Shown here: piece by piece, positions 8,772 to 17,660 of the stretch
Numbering within the stretch: position 1 is the stretch's first letter
Layout of the letters: the number at the start of each line of letters is the position of its first letter
NCBI RefSeq assembly: GCF_003569915.1
Contig: NZ_KZ984456.1
Coordinates: forward strand, 32,352-96,351
Direction: 5' to 3'
DNA from: Comamonas testosteroni
GTDB taxonomy: Bacteria; Pseudomonadota; Gammaproteobacteria; Burkholderiales; Burkholderiaceae_C
DNA length: 64,000 nucleotides
Made by a program: the position numbers and the translations under genes
Notes under the pieces: generated by a model
What the model saw: only the letters and a program-made list of their open reading frames with translations
Told to the model about the DNA's origin: nothing
Database searches by the model: none

Positions 8772-8893
8772 GCTGAATGCTCTGTTTTTAAGAGCATCTG
8801 GCCAAAAGCTTCGTTCCTAAGTCTGGCCTAAGTGTTGCGGTTCAAACTGCCTTTCAACGACACCGCTTGTGGTGTATCTCTGAAAGGTTTGCC

Positions 8894-10444
8894 ATGAACA
8901 CATTTCTGTCCACACCGCGCCGACTGGTCATGGCGCTGGTCGCTGCCGGAGCCATTGGCGCGCTGGGCGCAACCGGCGCGGGACTGGTGGGCGCACGCAG
9001 CGATGCGCATGCTCAGGCTGCAGCGACTTCTACATCTATTCCTGCTGTAGTCAGCAATCTGCCTGCGGTCAGTGCTCCTGATTTTGCGAGCATCACGGCC
9101 CGTAACGGCGCCGCCGTGGTCAATATCAGCGTGGTGGGTTCATCGCGCTCCATGGGGGGTGACGAGGGCGATGAGGCGGCCGAGCGTCAGGGCTCGCGTC
9201 AGGCTCCGCAGGGCATAGATCCCGACGATCCCTTCTTTGAATTCTTCCGCCAGTTCGGCTTGCCCGGAATGCCCGGCGGCATGGGTTCCGGCCCGCGCGC
9301 GCAGCAGCCCGATACGCCCATGCGCGGCGAAGGCTCGGGCTTTATTGTCTCCAGTGACGGTGTGATTCTGACCAACGCCCATGTGGTGCGCGGCGCCAAG
9401 GAAGTGACCGTCAAGCTCACCGACCGCCGCGAATTCAGCGCCAAGGTGCTGGGCTCGGACCCCAAGACTGATGTGGCCGTGCTCAAGATTGAGGCCAAGG
9501 GCCTGCCCACGGTCAAGCTGGGCCAGACCAGCCAGCTGCGCGTGGGCGACTGGGTACTGGCCATTGGCTCGCCTTTTGGCTTTGAAAACAGCGTGACGGC
9601 GGGCGTGGTCAGCGCCAAGGGCCGTTCGCTGCCCGATGATTCCTTTGTGCCCTTCCTGCAGACCGATGTGGCCATCAACCCCGGCAACTCGGGCGGCCCG
9701 CTGTTCAATGCGCAAGGCGAGGTCGTGGGCATCAACAGCCAGATCTACACCCGCTCGGGCGGGTATCAGGGCGTGTCCTTTGCCATTCCCATCGAGCTGG
9801 CAACGCGGGTGCAGCAGCAGATTCAGACCAATGGCAAGGCGCAGCACGCCAAGCTGGGCGTGAGTGTGCAGGAGGTCAATCAGGCGTTTGCCGACTCCTT
9901 CAAGCTCGACAAGCCCGAGGGCGCGCTGGTGGCCAGTGTGGACAAGAACGGCCCCGCCGCCGCAGCTGGGCTTGAGCCCGGCGACGTGGTACGCAAGGTC
10001 GATGGCACGCCCATCGTCAGCTCGAGCGATCTGCCCGCATTCATTGGTCAGGCGCTGCCAGGGCAGAAGGTGTCATTGGAAGTGTGGCGCAAGGGCGAAG
10101 CCAAAACGCTGAGTGCCACGCTGGGCGACGCCAGCGACAAGGCCAGCAAGACGGCCCAAAGCGCACCCGATGCAGGCAAGGGCAAGCTGGGCCTGGCGCT
10201 GCGCCCGCTGCAGCCTGAGGAGAAAAAGCAGATTGGCGTGGAGTCCGGGCTGGTCGTGGCCCAGTCCAGCGGCCCGGCAGCGGCAGCAGGCATTACTCAG
10301 AATGATGTGCTGCTGTCCATCAATGGCACGCCTGCGGCCAATGTGGACGAGGTGCGTGCCGCAGTCGCCAAGGCCGATAAAACCGTGGCCGTGCTCATCT
10401 GGCGTGATGGCAACAAGATTTTTGTGCCCGTGCGGCTGGGTTGA
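8894..10444 (+). CDS. degP: DegP/MucD-type periplasmic serine endoprotease
   Basis: Trypsin-like periplasmic protease/chaperone for misfolded envelope proteins, 516 residues. A signal peptide ends near AHAQA (residues 37-41). The catalytic triad is visible as the histidine in TNAHVV, the aspartate in KTDVAVLKIE and the serine in GNSGGPL, followed by two PDZ domains (about residues 305-395 and 420-515). The start at 8894 is preferred because the upstream codons do not resemble a signal peptide. A rho-independent terminator follows, so it is monocistronic. DegP, DegQ and MucD cannot be told apart by sequence inspection alone. Confidence 0.92.
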   Translation: MNTFLSTPRRLVMALVAAGAIGALGATGAGLVGARSDAHAQAAATSTSIPAVVSNLPAVSAPDFASITARNGAAVVNISVVGSSRSMGGDEGDEAAERQGSRQAPQGIDPDDPFFEFFRQFGLPGMPGGMGSGPRAQQPDTPMRGEGSGFIVSSDGVILTNAHVVRGAKEVTVKLTDRREFSAKVLGSDPKTDVAVLKIEAKGLPTVKLGQTSQLRVGDWVLAIGSPFGFENSVTAGVVSAKGRSLPDDSFVPFLQTDVAINPGNSGGPLFNAQGEVVGINSQIYTRSGGYQGVSFAIPIELATRVQQQIQTNGKAQHAKLGVSVQEVNQAFADSFKLDKPEGALVASVDKNGPAAAAGLEPGDVVRKVDGTPIVSSSDLPAFIGQALPGQKVSLEVWRKGEAKTLSATLGDASDKASKTAQSAPDAGKGKLGLALRPLQPEEKKQIGVESGLVVAQSSGPAAAAGITQNDVLLSINGTPAANVDEVRAAVAKADKTVAVLIWRDGNKIFVPVRLG

Positions 10445-10469
10445 TCAAACCTGCACCCGGTGAGTACCC

Positions 10470-10506
10470 AAAAAAAGCCGTCTCATCAGGAGCACGGCTT
10501 TTTTTG
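10470..10506 (+). terminator. Rho-independent terminator after degP
   Basis: AAAAAAGCCGT pairs with ACGGCTTTTTTT around a short loop, 25 bases after the protease stop: a classic GC stem with a T-run. Confidence 0.9.
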
Positions 10507-10757
10507 TACACAATTTGAATTGATTCATCTCAAAAATAATCGCAATCTTTGTTCTGGATCGGGATTTCCCCATGGAATTGTCACGTTTCATTAAGTAACG
10601 AGTTTGAATAGGTGTATTGAAATAGACTGACTCTCTAAGCGCCCATTCGTCTGAATGGCGGGTTTTGAGCGTCGGATTGCACAATTCGCTAGCCACCCTT
10701 GCGCAAATAACAAAGACGCTCTGCCAACAGGTGCGGAGCGTAGCGAGGGAGGCTTCT

Positions 10758-12295
10758 TTGGATCAGCAGCAATACAGCATGCAGGCATGGGGCCTGGGTA
10801 CATCTTTCGGCCCGCGTGTCATCCTGGCTGAGGTGGACTTTGCGCTGCCTGTGACCGGTGTCACGGCCCTGCTGGGCCCGGCGGGTACCGGCAAATCCAC
10901 GATGCTGCGAACGCTGGCAGGGCTGAACGATAGCAACCCGCGCTTTCGCCGCTGGGGCAAGGTGCAAATCGGGGGCCAGCCGCTCACTCAGAACAACCGG
11001 CCTCAACTGGTGCAGCAGCATGCGCGCCTGATGCGGGCCAATACGCTGGACGCGCTGATCGAAATGGCCCGCCAGCGTGAACAGCGCTCGCCGCTGCAGT
11101 GGCGTGAATGGGTAATCGAGCAATTGCAGAAATACGGCTTTGCCGAGCTGATTCATATGCTGGACAAACCCACGATGGAGCTCAGCAGCGCGCCGTAGCC
11201 CTGCTGCGCGAGGCCTGGGCCAAGCCCGCCGTGCTGATGGTGGATGAGCCCACGGCCGATCTTGAAGGCTATGAGGCTTTTTTGCTACTCGATGTCATCA
11301 AGCAGGTGGGCCAGCACAGCAGCGTGCTGCTGATCACCCATCAGCAGCAGCATGCGCAGGCCGTGGCCCAGCAGATGATGCTGCTGGCCGGTGGCCGCAT
11401 TCAGGAAGCGCGGCCCATGGCCGAATTCTTGCAGCGTCCCAATAGTGCTGCTGGTCAGCAGTTTGTGCGTACCGGAAGCTGCCATGTACCCATGCCCGGA
11501 ACGCCCTTGCATGAGTTGGCGGACGATGTGCTGCCTCCGCCCCCGTTGCCTACTGCTGCGCTGGCTGCCATTGCCGAATTTGCGCAGCCCGAGGATGCGG
11601 TACCCGTAGAGGCTGCCGTCGAGGCTTCGGCTGAGCCCGTGCCAGCAGCCGAAGCTGAACCTGAACCTGCGCCTGTGGAGGCTGCCGCCTCTGTATTGCC
11701 TGTGCCTGACCAGAGCAGCCCGGTGCTGGCGCCAGCCCGGGCCTTTCAGCCGCGTCCGGTCAGCGCCTCGGTGTTGATGGAGATGCAGCCTTTGACACCA
11801 GCGCAGGATGCCGTACCCGCCAGCCGTGGCCCCAGCGGCTTTGCATGGCTGGTGCCGGGGCGCCTGGCTGGGACCCCCTGGCCGGGTGTGGTGCATGACA
11901 TGGACGCCGACCTCAAGGCCTTGCGCCGCTGCGGTGTGACCCTGCTGATCACCTTGACGGAGAAAGACTTTCCGCAGGAGGCGCTGGCGCGCAATGGCCT
12001 GAAGAACCTTCACCTGCCCGTCTATGACCACGAGTCGCCCAGCGTGGCGCAGGTTCAGATGCTGCTGGCGCGCATGTCCGCCGCGCTGCGCCGCGGTGAG
12101 GTGCTGGCCGTGCACTGCCTGGCGGGGCTGGGTCGTACCGGCACCGTGCTGGCTGCCTGGCTGGTGCGCGAGGGTCTGACGGCCGAAGAAGCGCTGCGCC
12201 GCGTGCGCCTGATCGATGCGCAATACGTGCAGTCACAGGTGCAGGAGGCCCTTCTCTACGAATACGAGAACGCTCTGCTGCAAAAGATGGTTTGA
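10758..12295 (+). pseudogene. ABC-type ATPase fused to dual-specificity phosphatase, broken by a frameshift
   Basis: Two overlapping frames make one protein. The first (TTG start at 10758 after GGGAGG, stop at 11198) carries a PstB-like nucleotide-binding domain with Walker A GPAGTGKST. The second continues from about 11186 with QQRAVALLREAW, Walker B VLMVDEPTADLEG and the H-loop LLITHQQQ. A proline/alanine/glutamate-rich linker (about 11500-11820) then leads to a phosphatase domain with the signature HCLAGLGRTG near 12112. The frame is lost exactly at the ABC signature: after MELS the expected GGQQR is shortened, consistent with a net loss of about 10 bases. The rest is free of stops, so the break looks recent or is a sequence error. 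I know no standard family with this fusion. Confidence 0.75.
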
Positions 12296-12326
12296 GAATT
12301 AAACATAACGTGAAAGTGAGGACGTA

Positions 12327-12731
12327 ATGAGTTTGGATACTGTACTGACGCAGGCTGTGGCAACGGTGCCAGAGTGCCTGGCCGCCGGCTATGTGGATGC
12401 TGCCTCGGGCATGCTGCTGTCGATCCGCACCGTGGATTCCCATCCGCGCGAAGTGATCGACCTGGTGGCTGCTGCAACCGCCGATCTGTTCAACGGCCCC
12501 AATGTGTCGATGATCGAGACGCTGTTCAAGCGCTCGCGCGGCATTACCGACGACGGTCACCACTATTTTCAGGAGATCATCATCAACAGTGACAACCTGA
12601 TCCACGTCTTTCTGCGCAGCAAGGCCGTGCCCGACTATGTGGCCGTCTTTGTCTGCCGCCGCACGGCCAATCTGGGCATGGCGCTGACCAAGGCGCGTAT
12701 GGCGATGCCGGGCATCGAAGCCGCGGTGTGA
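12327..12731 (+). CDS. Conserved small protein downstream of the ABC/phosphatase fusion
   Basis: Soluble protein of 134 residues without signal peptide or membrane segment. Alternating strand/helix pattern (GYVDAASGMLLSIRTV, EVIDLVAAATADLF, HHYFQEIIIN, LIHVFLRSK, DYVAVFVCRRTANLGMAL) resembles a Roadblock/LC7 or profilin-like fold, but this is only an impression. It starts 31 bases after the phosphatase stop, behind GTGAGGACGTA, and probably shares its transcript. No catalytic motif is visible. A regulatory or scaffold partner of the upstream ATPase/phosphatase is possible. Confidence 0.75.
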   Translation: MSLDTVLTQAVATVPECLAAGYVDAASGMLLSIRTVDSHPREVIDLVAAATADLFNGPNVSMIETLFKRSRGITDDGHHYFQEIIINSDNLIHVFLRSKAVPDYVAVFVCRRTANLGMALTKARMAMPGIEAAV

Positions 12732-12732
12732 T

Positions 12733-12840
12733 GGATACCCCCTGAGCGGCTTCGCCGCTTCCCCCAAGGGGGACAGCAGCCTCGCCGCGAGGCGGCTCTT
12801 GCTCGCTGCTTCTGATTTTTAGGGCGCGCCAGTTTTGAAC
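12733..12840 (+). repeat. GC-rich interspersed repeat (family A), copy 2
   Basis: Starts at the stop codon of the preceding gene with ACCCCCTGAGCGGCTTCGCC, contains the GCCGCGAGGCGGCTCTTGCTC block and ends GCGCCAGTTTTGAAC. It forms an inverted pair with copy 3 at 12869; 16 terminal bases of the two match perfectly in inverse orientation. Confidence 0.8.
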
Positions 12841-12860
12841 GGCGCGCCCTTTGCTTTTTT
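12821..12860 (+). terminator. Strong hairpin with T-run inside the repeat pair
   Basis: AGGGCGCGCC (12821-12830) pairs with GGCGCGCCCT (12841-12850), followed by TTGCTTTTTT. It should end transcription of the ABC/phosphatase unit; the stem arises from the end of repeat copy 2. Confidence 0.75.
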
Positions 12861-12868
12861 GCGCATGG

Positions 12869-12998
12869 TTCAAAACTGGCGCGACCCATCAGCGGGACAC
12901 CGCGCAAGGGCCGCCCCGCCGCGCTGGTGTCGTCCCCCTTCCCTAGCGCGAAGCGCGTAGAGAAAGGGGGAAGGCGCGTAGCGCCACAGGGGGTATCC
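12869..12998 (-). repeat. GC-rich interspersed repeat (family A), copy 3, inverted
   Basis: Read on the minus strand it starts ACCCCCTGTGGCGCTACGCG, continues through GAAGGGGGACGACAC and ends CGCGCCAGTTTTGAAC. Its start lies only about 8 bases before the response-regulator start codon at 13006. Confidence 0.8.
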
Positions 12999-13005
12999 TC
13001 CAGTT

Positions 13006-13665
13006 ATGCGGATGCTGCTTGTAGAAGATGACTCCATGATCGGCCAGGCCGTGCTCGGCCTGCTGCGCGGTGATGGTTATGTGGTGGACTGGGTTCAGGA
13101 CGGAGCCCAGGCCGATACGGCGCTGCGCGGTCATCAGTACGATCTGGTGCTGCTGGATCTGGGGCTGCCGCAGCTCGATGGCTTGCAGGTGCTGCGCCAG
13201 TTGCGTGCGCGGCGTGATGCGACGCCGGTGCTGGTGGCGACTGCGCGGGACGCGGTGCGTGACCGCATTGCGGGGCTGGATGCCGGGGCGGACGACTATG
13301 TCATCAAACCCTATGACATGGACGAACTGCTGGCCCGCATTCGGGCGCTGACGCGGCGCGCGGCGGGGCATCTGGAATCGGTTTATGAGCATGGCGCGGT
13401 CATGCTCAATCTTCAGACGCGCGAGGCCAGCGTGAATGGTCAGGCCGTTCAGCTCTCCGGGCGTGAATGGGCGGTGCTGCAGGCATTGCTGGCGCGGCCC
13501 GGCAGCACGCTTTCGCGCCAGCAGCTGGAGGACAAGCTCTACGGTTGGGGCGAGGAAGTCAGCAGCAACGCCATCGAGGTCTATATCCACGGCCTGCGCA
13601 AAAAACTGGGCGCGGCTGCCGTGCTCAATGTGCGCGGCGTCGGCTATATGGTGCCCAAGCCATGA
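13006..13665 (+). CDS. OmpR/QseB-family response regulator
   Basis: Cytosolic transcription factor of 219 residues. The receiver domain (about 1-115) has the acidic pair E7/D8/D9, phosphoacceptor D51 in LVLLDLGLP and K101-type lysine in YVIKPYD. The C-terminal winged-helix effector domain (about 125-217) ends in RGVGYMVPKP. Its stop overlaps the start of the adjacent histidine kinase by four bases (ATGA), so the pair is translationally coupled. Sequence pattern is closest to QseB/TctD/PmrA regulators. The signal and target genes cannot be told from the sequence. Confidence 0.93.
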   Translation: MRMLLVEDDSMIGQAVLGLLRGDGYVVDWVQDGAQADTALRGHQYDLVLLDLGLPQLDGLQVLRQLRARRDATPVLVATARDAVRDRIAGLDAGADDYVIKPYDMDELLARIRALTRRAAGHLESVYEHGAVMLNLQTREASVNGQAVQLSGREWAVLQALLARPGSTLSRQQLEDKLYGWGEEVSSNAIEVYIHGLRKKLGAAAVLNVRGVGYMVPKP

Positions 13666-15044
13666 GCGCGCAAAAAAGCAGGCTCAGCCTGCCCACCTCG
13701 CTCGGTGGCCGTCTGCTGCTGTTCATTGGCACAGCCATGGCGCTGGTGGCCGTGCTGCAGGGCACGTTGGCCTATCGCAATGCGCTGGAGCAGACGGACA
13801 CCCTGTTTGACTACCAGATGCAGCAGACCGCGTTTGCGCTGCGCGCCGGTTTGCCGGTGGACGCCAAGGGCCGCCCCGAAGGCACGCCGCCCGAGGACGA
13901 AAACAACGAATTCATCGTGCAGGTCTGGACCAATGAAGGTCTGCGCATTTTTGAATCGGCGCTGGGCGCCGCCCTGCCGCAGATGGCCGTGCTGGGCTTT
14001 GCAGATATTCCGGCGCGCGGAACGACGTACCGGGTGTTTTCGCTGCAGACGCGCTCGCAGGTCATACAGGTGGCGCAGGACATGCGCGTGCGCAAGCTAC
14101 TGGCGCGAGAAGCCGCCTGGCGCAGCCTGCTGCCCGTGGTCCTGCTGCTGCCGCTGCTGGCGCTGGCCGTGTGGTGGGTGGTGCGCAGCTCGCTGGCTCC
14201 GGTGCAGCGCGTGCGCAAGGAACTGGCCGCGCGCCAGCCGCAGGATCTGGCGGCGGTGAATGCCGATGGCCTGCCCGACGAAATGCGCCCGCTGGTGGCA
14301 GAACTCAACAGCCTGCTGCAGCGCGTGCAGCAGGCGTTTGAAGCGCAGCAGCATTTTGTGGCCGATGCAGCGCATGAGCTGCGCTCGCCGCTGGCTGCGC
14401 TCACGCTGCAGCTTCAGGCGCTGCGCAAAGCCCCTGGTGAAGCGGCGCGTGAAGCCGCGCAGAACGATCTGGCCGCAGGCATTGAACGCGCAAGACGGCT
14501 GGTAGAGCAGTTGCTGGCACTGGCCCGCCAGGAGGCGGGGTCTGCGGCAGAGGCACTGAGCAAGAACGAGCCTGTGGACCTGCGCGCACTGGCCCAGCAG
14601 GCCCTGGCCGATACCGCCGAAGCCGCGCAGGCCAAGGGGCTGGACATGGGCCTGAGCGAAGACCCGCAGCAGCAAACCGCCTTCAGCGTGCCAGCCGATG
14701 CACAGGCGCTGGCTGTGCTGCTGCGCAATCTGCTCGACAACGCCATCAAATATGTGCCCGCCGGGGGCCGTGTTGATGTGGGCTGGCTGCAGGATGCCCA
14801 AGGCCGCGCGCTGGTAGTGGAAGACTCCGGCCCCGGCATCGCGGTGGCAGAGCGCCAGCGCGTGCTGCAGCGCTTTGTGCGCGGGCAGGGCGTGAACGCA
14901 ATGACTGGTGGTGTGGCAGGTGGCAGCGGCCTGGGACTGGCGATTGTGCAGACGATCGCGCAGCGAAACGGGGCCGAATTGCTGCTGGATGAGTCCCCAA
15001 CTCTGGGTGGGCTGCGCGTCAGAGTGCGGTGGCCCAGAGCTTGA
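13662..15044 (+). CDS. Sensor histidine kinase (QseC/TctE-like)
   Basis: Inner-membrane kinase of 460 residues, partner of the overlapping response regulator. It has a transmembrane segment near residues 16-36, a periplasmic domain of about 115 residues, a second membrane segment near 155-176 and a HAMP-like linker. The dimerisation domain holds the phospho-accepting H238 in DAAHELRSPLAAL, and the ATPase domain shows N-box NLLDNAIKYVP, G1 VEDSGPGIA and G2 GSGLGLAIV. The start is fixed by the ATGA overlap; the long upstream open frame is a shadow of the regulator gene. Confidence 0.92.
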   Translation: MSAQKSRLSLPTSLGGRLLLFIGTAMALVAVLQGTLAYRNALEQTDTLFDYQMQQTAFALRAGLPVDAKGRPEGTPPEDENNEFIVQVWTNEGLRIFESALGAALPQMAVLGFADIPARGTTYRVFSLQTRSQVIQVAQDMRVRKLLAREAAWRSLLPVVLLLPLLALAVWWVVRSSLAPVQRVRKELAARQPQDLAAVNADGLPDEMRPLVAELNSLLQRVQQAFEAQQHFVADAAHELRSPLAALTLQLQALRKAPGEAAREAAQNDLAAGIERARRLVEQLLALARQEAGSAAEALSKNEPVDLRALAQQALADTAEAAQAKGLDMGLSEDPQQQTAFSVPADAQALAVLLRNLLDNAIKYVPAGGRVDVGWLQDAQGRALVVEDSGPGIAVAERQRVLQRFVRGQGVNAMTGGVAGGSGLGLAIVQTIAQRNGAELLLDESPTLGGLRVRVRWPRA

Positions 15045-15059
15045 TCGCACTATCGACTT

Positions 15060-15112
15060 ATCAAAAATGATAGCTATTGGCGTAATTGTTACATAGACTA
15101 GGTGGCAAAAAT
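15060..15112 (+). repeat. Short interspersed repeat (family B), copy 2
   Basis: ATCAAAAATGATAGCTATTGGCG followed by TTACATAGACTAGGTGGCAAAAATG lies directly behind the kinase gene and shares the GATAGCT core and the ACTAG-GGC end with the other copies. Confidence 0.65.
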
Positions 15113-15204
15113 GCCTCAAATTCTGAGCATGAGCTTTTGACGGATGGTTACCAAAGCAGTCTTTGCTTAAACTCGGGTACAGCACAAGACCGGGAGCCAG
15201 CCTC

Positions 15205-16227
15205 ATGCCTTCGATTGTTCAGCGCCTGTCGCGGACGGCGACCACCTCGCAGACTTTGCCTGCGCTCACACGTCCTTTGCTGGAAATCATGGTCGATGTC
15301 ACCGAGCTCGACTCGGCCTACCTCACCACCATCGACGAAGAGCGCGGTGTGCAGAACGTGCTGTACTCGCTCAACACCGGCGAGATGCAAATCCCCGAAG
15401 GGCTGGAAGTGCCCTGGAACGACACCCTGTGCAAGCGCGCGCTGGACGAAGGCCGCACCTACACCGGCAATGTGGGTGAGTGCTGGGGGGACTCCGACGC
15501 GGCCCGCGCTTTGGGCATACAGACCTATGTCAGCACCCCCGTGCGCTTTGCGTCCGGCAGGCTCTACGGCACGCTGTGCGCGGCCAGCAACCAGTCCGTC
15601 AAACTGGCTGATGAAGCCGAAGACGTGCTGCGCCTGTTTGCCCGCATCATTGCCGGCTTTGCCGAGCGCGAACAACTGGTCAGCTCCCTGCAGCGCGCCA
15701 ATGCCGAGCTGGCTTCGCTGGCCATGCTCGATGCCCTGACCGGTCTGCCCAACCGCCGCTGCGTCACCGAAGAACTCAACCGCCTCATCAGCCACTGTCG
15801 CCGCACGCGCGAATGGGTGCTGGTCGGATTTGTCGATCTGGACCACTTCAAGCAGATCAACGACCAGTTCGGCCATGAAGCGGGGGACTGCCTCATGCGC
15901 ACCATGGCCGAACAACTGAGCGCCGCGCTGCGCGGCAGCGACATGCTGGCGCGTTTTGGTGGCGATGAATTCGTCATGGTCGGTATCGGCCCGCAGATGG
16001 ACAGCGATGGCGACGAGGTCGTCAAAGACCTGCAGCAACGCCTGTCTGCCGCTTCCCTGCTTGAATTCACGCTGTCTGATGGCCGCAAGATCAGCTACGA
16101 AGGCGCCAGCGTGGGCATGGTCTGCCTGAGCCCGGACGACACCGATGTGGACGACGCGCTGCAAAAAGCCGATGCCGCCATGTACCGCGTCAAGACCGCA
16201 AGGCAGAAGAAAGTGGCAGCGGCTTGA
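15205..16227 (+). CDS. GAF-domain diguanylate cyclase
   Basis: Makes cyclic di-GMP from two GTP. The 340-residue soluble protein has an N-terminal GAF sensor domain (about 20-160) and a GGDEF domain (about 170-335) with an intact GGDEF at 252-256. The inhibitory-site motif RGSD (243-246) is at the normal spacing of five residues before it, so product feedback is expected. The ATG at 15205 follows CGGGAG; the upstream in-frame codons lie in the intergenic region. It is monocistronic. The GAF ligand is unknown. Confidence 0.93.
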   Translation: MPSIVQRLSRTATTSQTLPALTRPLLEIMVDVTELDSAYLTTIDEERGVQNVLYSLNTGEMQIPEGLEVPWNDTLCKRALDEGRTYTGNVGECWGDSDAARALGIQTYVSTPVRFASGRLYGTLCAASNQSVKLADEAEDVLRLFARIIAGFAEREQLVSSLQRANAELASLAMLDALTGLPNRRCVTEELNRLISHCRRTREWVLVGFVDLDHFKQINDQFGHEAGDCLMRTMAEQLSAALRGSDMLARFGGDEFVMVGIGPQMDSDGDEVVKDLQQRLSAASLLEFTLSDGRKISYEGASVGMVCLSPDDTDVDDALQKADAAMYRVKTARQKKVAAA

Positions 16228-16266
16228 GGTTTGTCTGACTGGCTTTCAGGCCAACCCGCTCAAAGT

Positions 16267-16719
16267 TCAGCGCGCAGGCTTGACCATGTCGATATGCGCA
16301 ATGCCGTCTTCGTCATAAATCTCGCCCACCGGCTCAAAGCCCAATGAGCCATAGAACTTCTGCAGATGCGCCTGCGCGCCAATGCGTATGCCCTGCCCGG
16401 GGAATTGCGCCTCGGTAAAGCGAATCGCCTCCGCCACCAGCGCATAGCCAATCTTGAGGCTGCGGAATTTCTGCAGCGTGATCACGCGGCCTATCGATGG
16501 CTCGGTGAACTTCAGGCCCGGCTCCACCACGCGGCAATAAGCGGCCAGCTCGCTATCGCGCATCACACGCAGATGCCAGCAGCGCGGGTCAACCCCGTCC
16601 GCATCCTGATAGGCGCAGTTCTGCTCCACCACAAACACGGCCTCGCGCGCCATGGTGATTTCGTACATCTCCAGCGCGCTCAGGGCGTCGAAGTGCTTCC
16701 AGTTGAATTGCAGGGTCAT
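16267..16719 (-). CDS. elaA: ElaA-type GNAT N-acetyltransferase
   Basis: GNAT-fold protein of 150 residues. The stretches FVVEQNCAYQDADGVD, HLRVMRDSELAAYCRV, IGRVITLQKFRSLKIG and the late AQAHLQKFYGSLGFEPVGEIYDEDGI match the ElaA family closely. The acetyl-CoA loop is less canonical than in other GNAT proteins (RVITLQKFRSLKIGYAL). ElaA's physiological substrate is not firmly known. The gene converges with the GAF-GGDEF gene and is followed by AT-rich accessory DNA upstream. Confidence 0.88.
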   Translation of the reverse strand: MTLQFNWKHFDALSALEMYEITMAREAVFVVEQNCAYQDADGVDPRCWHLRVMRDSELAAYCRVVEPGLKFTEPSIGRVITLQKFRSLKIGYALVAEAIRFTEAQFPGQGIRIGAQAHLQKFYGSLGFEPVGEIYDEDGIAHIDMVKPAR

Positions 16720-16820
16720 GGCGTTTGTGATGGTGCAAAGGTCGTGATTTTTGCACCATTCAGCAACGCAAAAAGTACCTCAAAAGGTGTTTTTGAATCG
16801 AGGTGGTCCACTGCGGTGTA

Positions 16821-17099
16821 CTAGGGGCAACTGACGAGTTCCTTGTCCTTAGTGTAGTGACAATACATCTGCAACGCAGGATTCCATTCATAAAGCAAAC
16901 CTGCATTTGGCAGAAGAACTCCCTGCTGTACCTCTGCAATAGCTCTTAAAAGATCACAGGAAGGCGCACCACGCATTTCATAATCAGATTTTGCCTTTTC
17001 CTTTTCACACTCTTTGATTAAATCGGGGATGTCATCAATGGTGAGGCATAATCCACTGAAAGGCAGAATGGATAGAAATAATATCGTCCATTTTTCCAT
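16821..17099 (-). CDS. Small exported protein in an AT-rich islet
   Basis: Protein of 92 residues with a hydrophobic N-terminus (ILFLSILPFSGLCL) that looks like a signal peptide, then a short helical body with cysteines at about 18, 31, 49, 80 and 91. I do not recognise a family. The gene and its surroundings are much richer in A and T than the neighbours, which suggests horizontal transfer. A 54-codon open fragment lies just upstream on the same strand. The arrangement, a remnant C-terminus followed by a small exported protein, recalls a toxin/immunity pair, but no toxin domain is visible. Confidence 0.6.
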   Translation of the reverse strand: MEKWTILFLSILPFSGLCLTIDDIPDLIKECEKEKAKSDYEMRGAPSCDLLRAIAEVQQGVLLPNAGLLYEWNPALQMYCHYTKDKELVSCP

Positions 17100-17117
17100 G
17101 GAAAAATTAATTTTTCA

Positions 17118-17282
17118 TCATTGCTGTAGGAGATTTAGAATATCCGCAAGGGAGTTCACAACTTGGTAATTTTTAATATCAGAGCCTTGATAAATCACTT
17201 GATACGAACCAAAGTCAACGACCTTTGAAACTTGATTGCCGTAAAATAAACCATCATTGCCTCCAAGTATTGCGATTGAAAT
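17118..17282 (-). pseudogene. Truncated 3' gene fragment in the AT-rich islet
   Basis: On the minus strand 54 codons stay open and read like protein (LGGNDGLFYGNQVSKVVDFG, then SDIKNYQVVNSLADILNLLQ), ending in tandem TGA stops 18 bases before the next gene. A TGA directly precedes the fragment and there is no plausible start codon or ribosome site, so it looks like the C-terminal remnant of a larger protein. The 180 bp beyond it (17283-17466) is AT-rich with no gene that I can support. Confidence 0.45.
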
Positions 17283-17466
17283 TCAACGTTGTTTTAAGCA
17301 TACCTTATCAATATTGAATCATGGCTATGTAGATATACCTTCTGATTAGAATCAAGGAAGATTTATCAATGCATTGTCAATCATTAAAATGATTCTGATA
17401 ATGAAAAATTTATGAAAATTAATAGTTCCATGATTGAGGTGATGTCGCTGTCAGGGACAGACAAAG

Positions 17467-17500
17467 AAAAACCCGCATCCTTGGGGAGGGTGCGGGTTTT
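17467..17500 (-). terminator. Terminator downstream of tRNA-Arg
   Basis: AAAACCCGCATCC pairs with GGGTGCGGGTTTT around TTGGGGA. The A-run and T-run flank the stem, so it works in both directions; on the minus strand it lies about 35 bases past the tRNA 3' end. Confidence 0.85.
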
Positions 17501-17534
17501 CAGGTGTTCTGGGAGGATCAGAGATCCATCACAT

Positions 17535-17609
17535 GGTCCCTCCAACAGGAATCGAACCTGTATCTAGCGCTTAGGAGGCACTCGTTCTATCCATTGAACT
17601 ATGGAGAGG
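17535..17609 (-). tRNA. tRNA-Arg (anticodon CCT)
   Basis: A full cloverleaf reads on the minus strand: acceptor CTCTCCA with TGGAGGG (one U-G pair), D-arm GTTC/GAAC, anticodon loop CTCCTAA, T-arm ACAGG-TTCGATT-CCTGT, discriminator A and an encoded CCA at 17535-17537. The anticodon CCT (17574-17576) reads AGG arginine codons. Its 3' end faces the AT-rich islet, the usual orientation for integrase target sites. Confidence 0.95.
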
Positions 17610-17660
17610 GGTCGCTGGATTCTACCCGCGTTGGTGGCTTCGGAATTCCAAGCCGGGGTT

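Noticed and set aside
8733..8795. Possible further family B repeat after the ArsC-like gene
   Set aside because: AT-rich with some similar words, but lacks the GATAGCT core and the end block.
16780..16830. Possible attachment-site repeat of the tRNA-Arg 3' end (TGGTCC)
   Set aside because: Only six or seven bases match, too few to support an att site.
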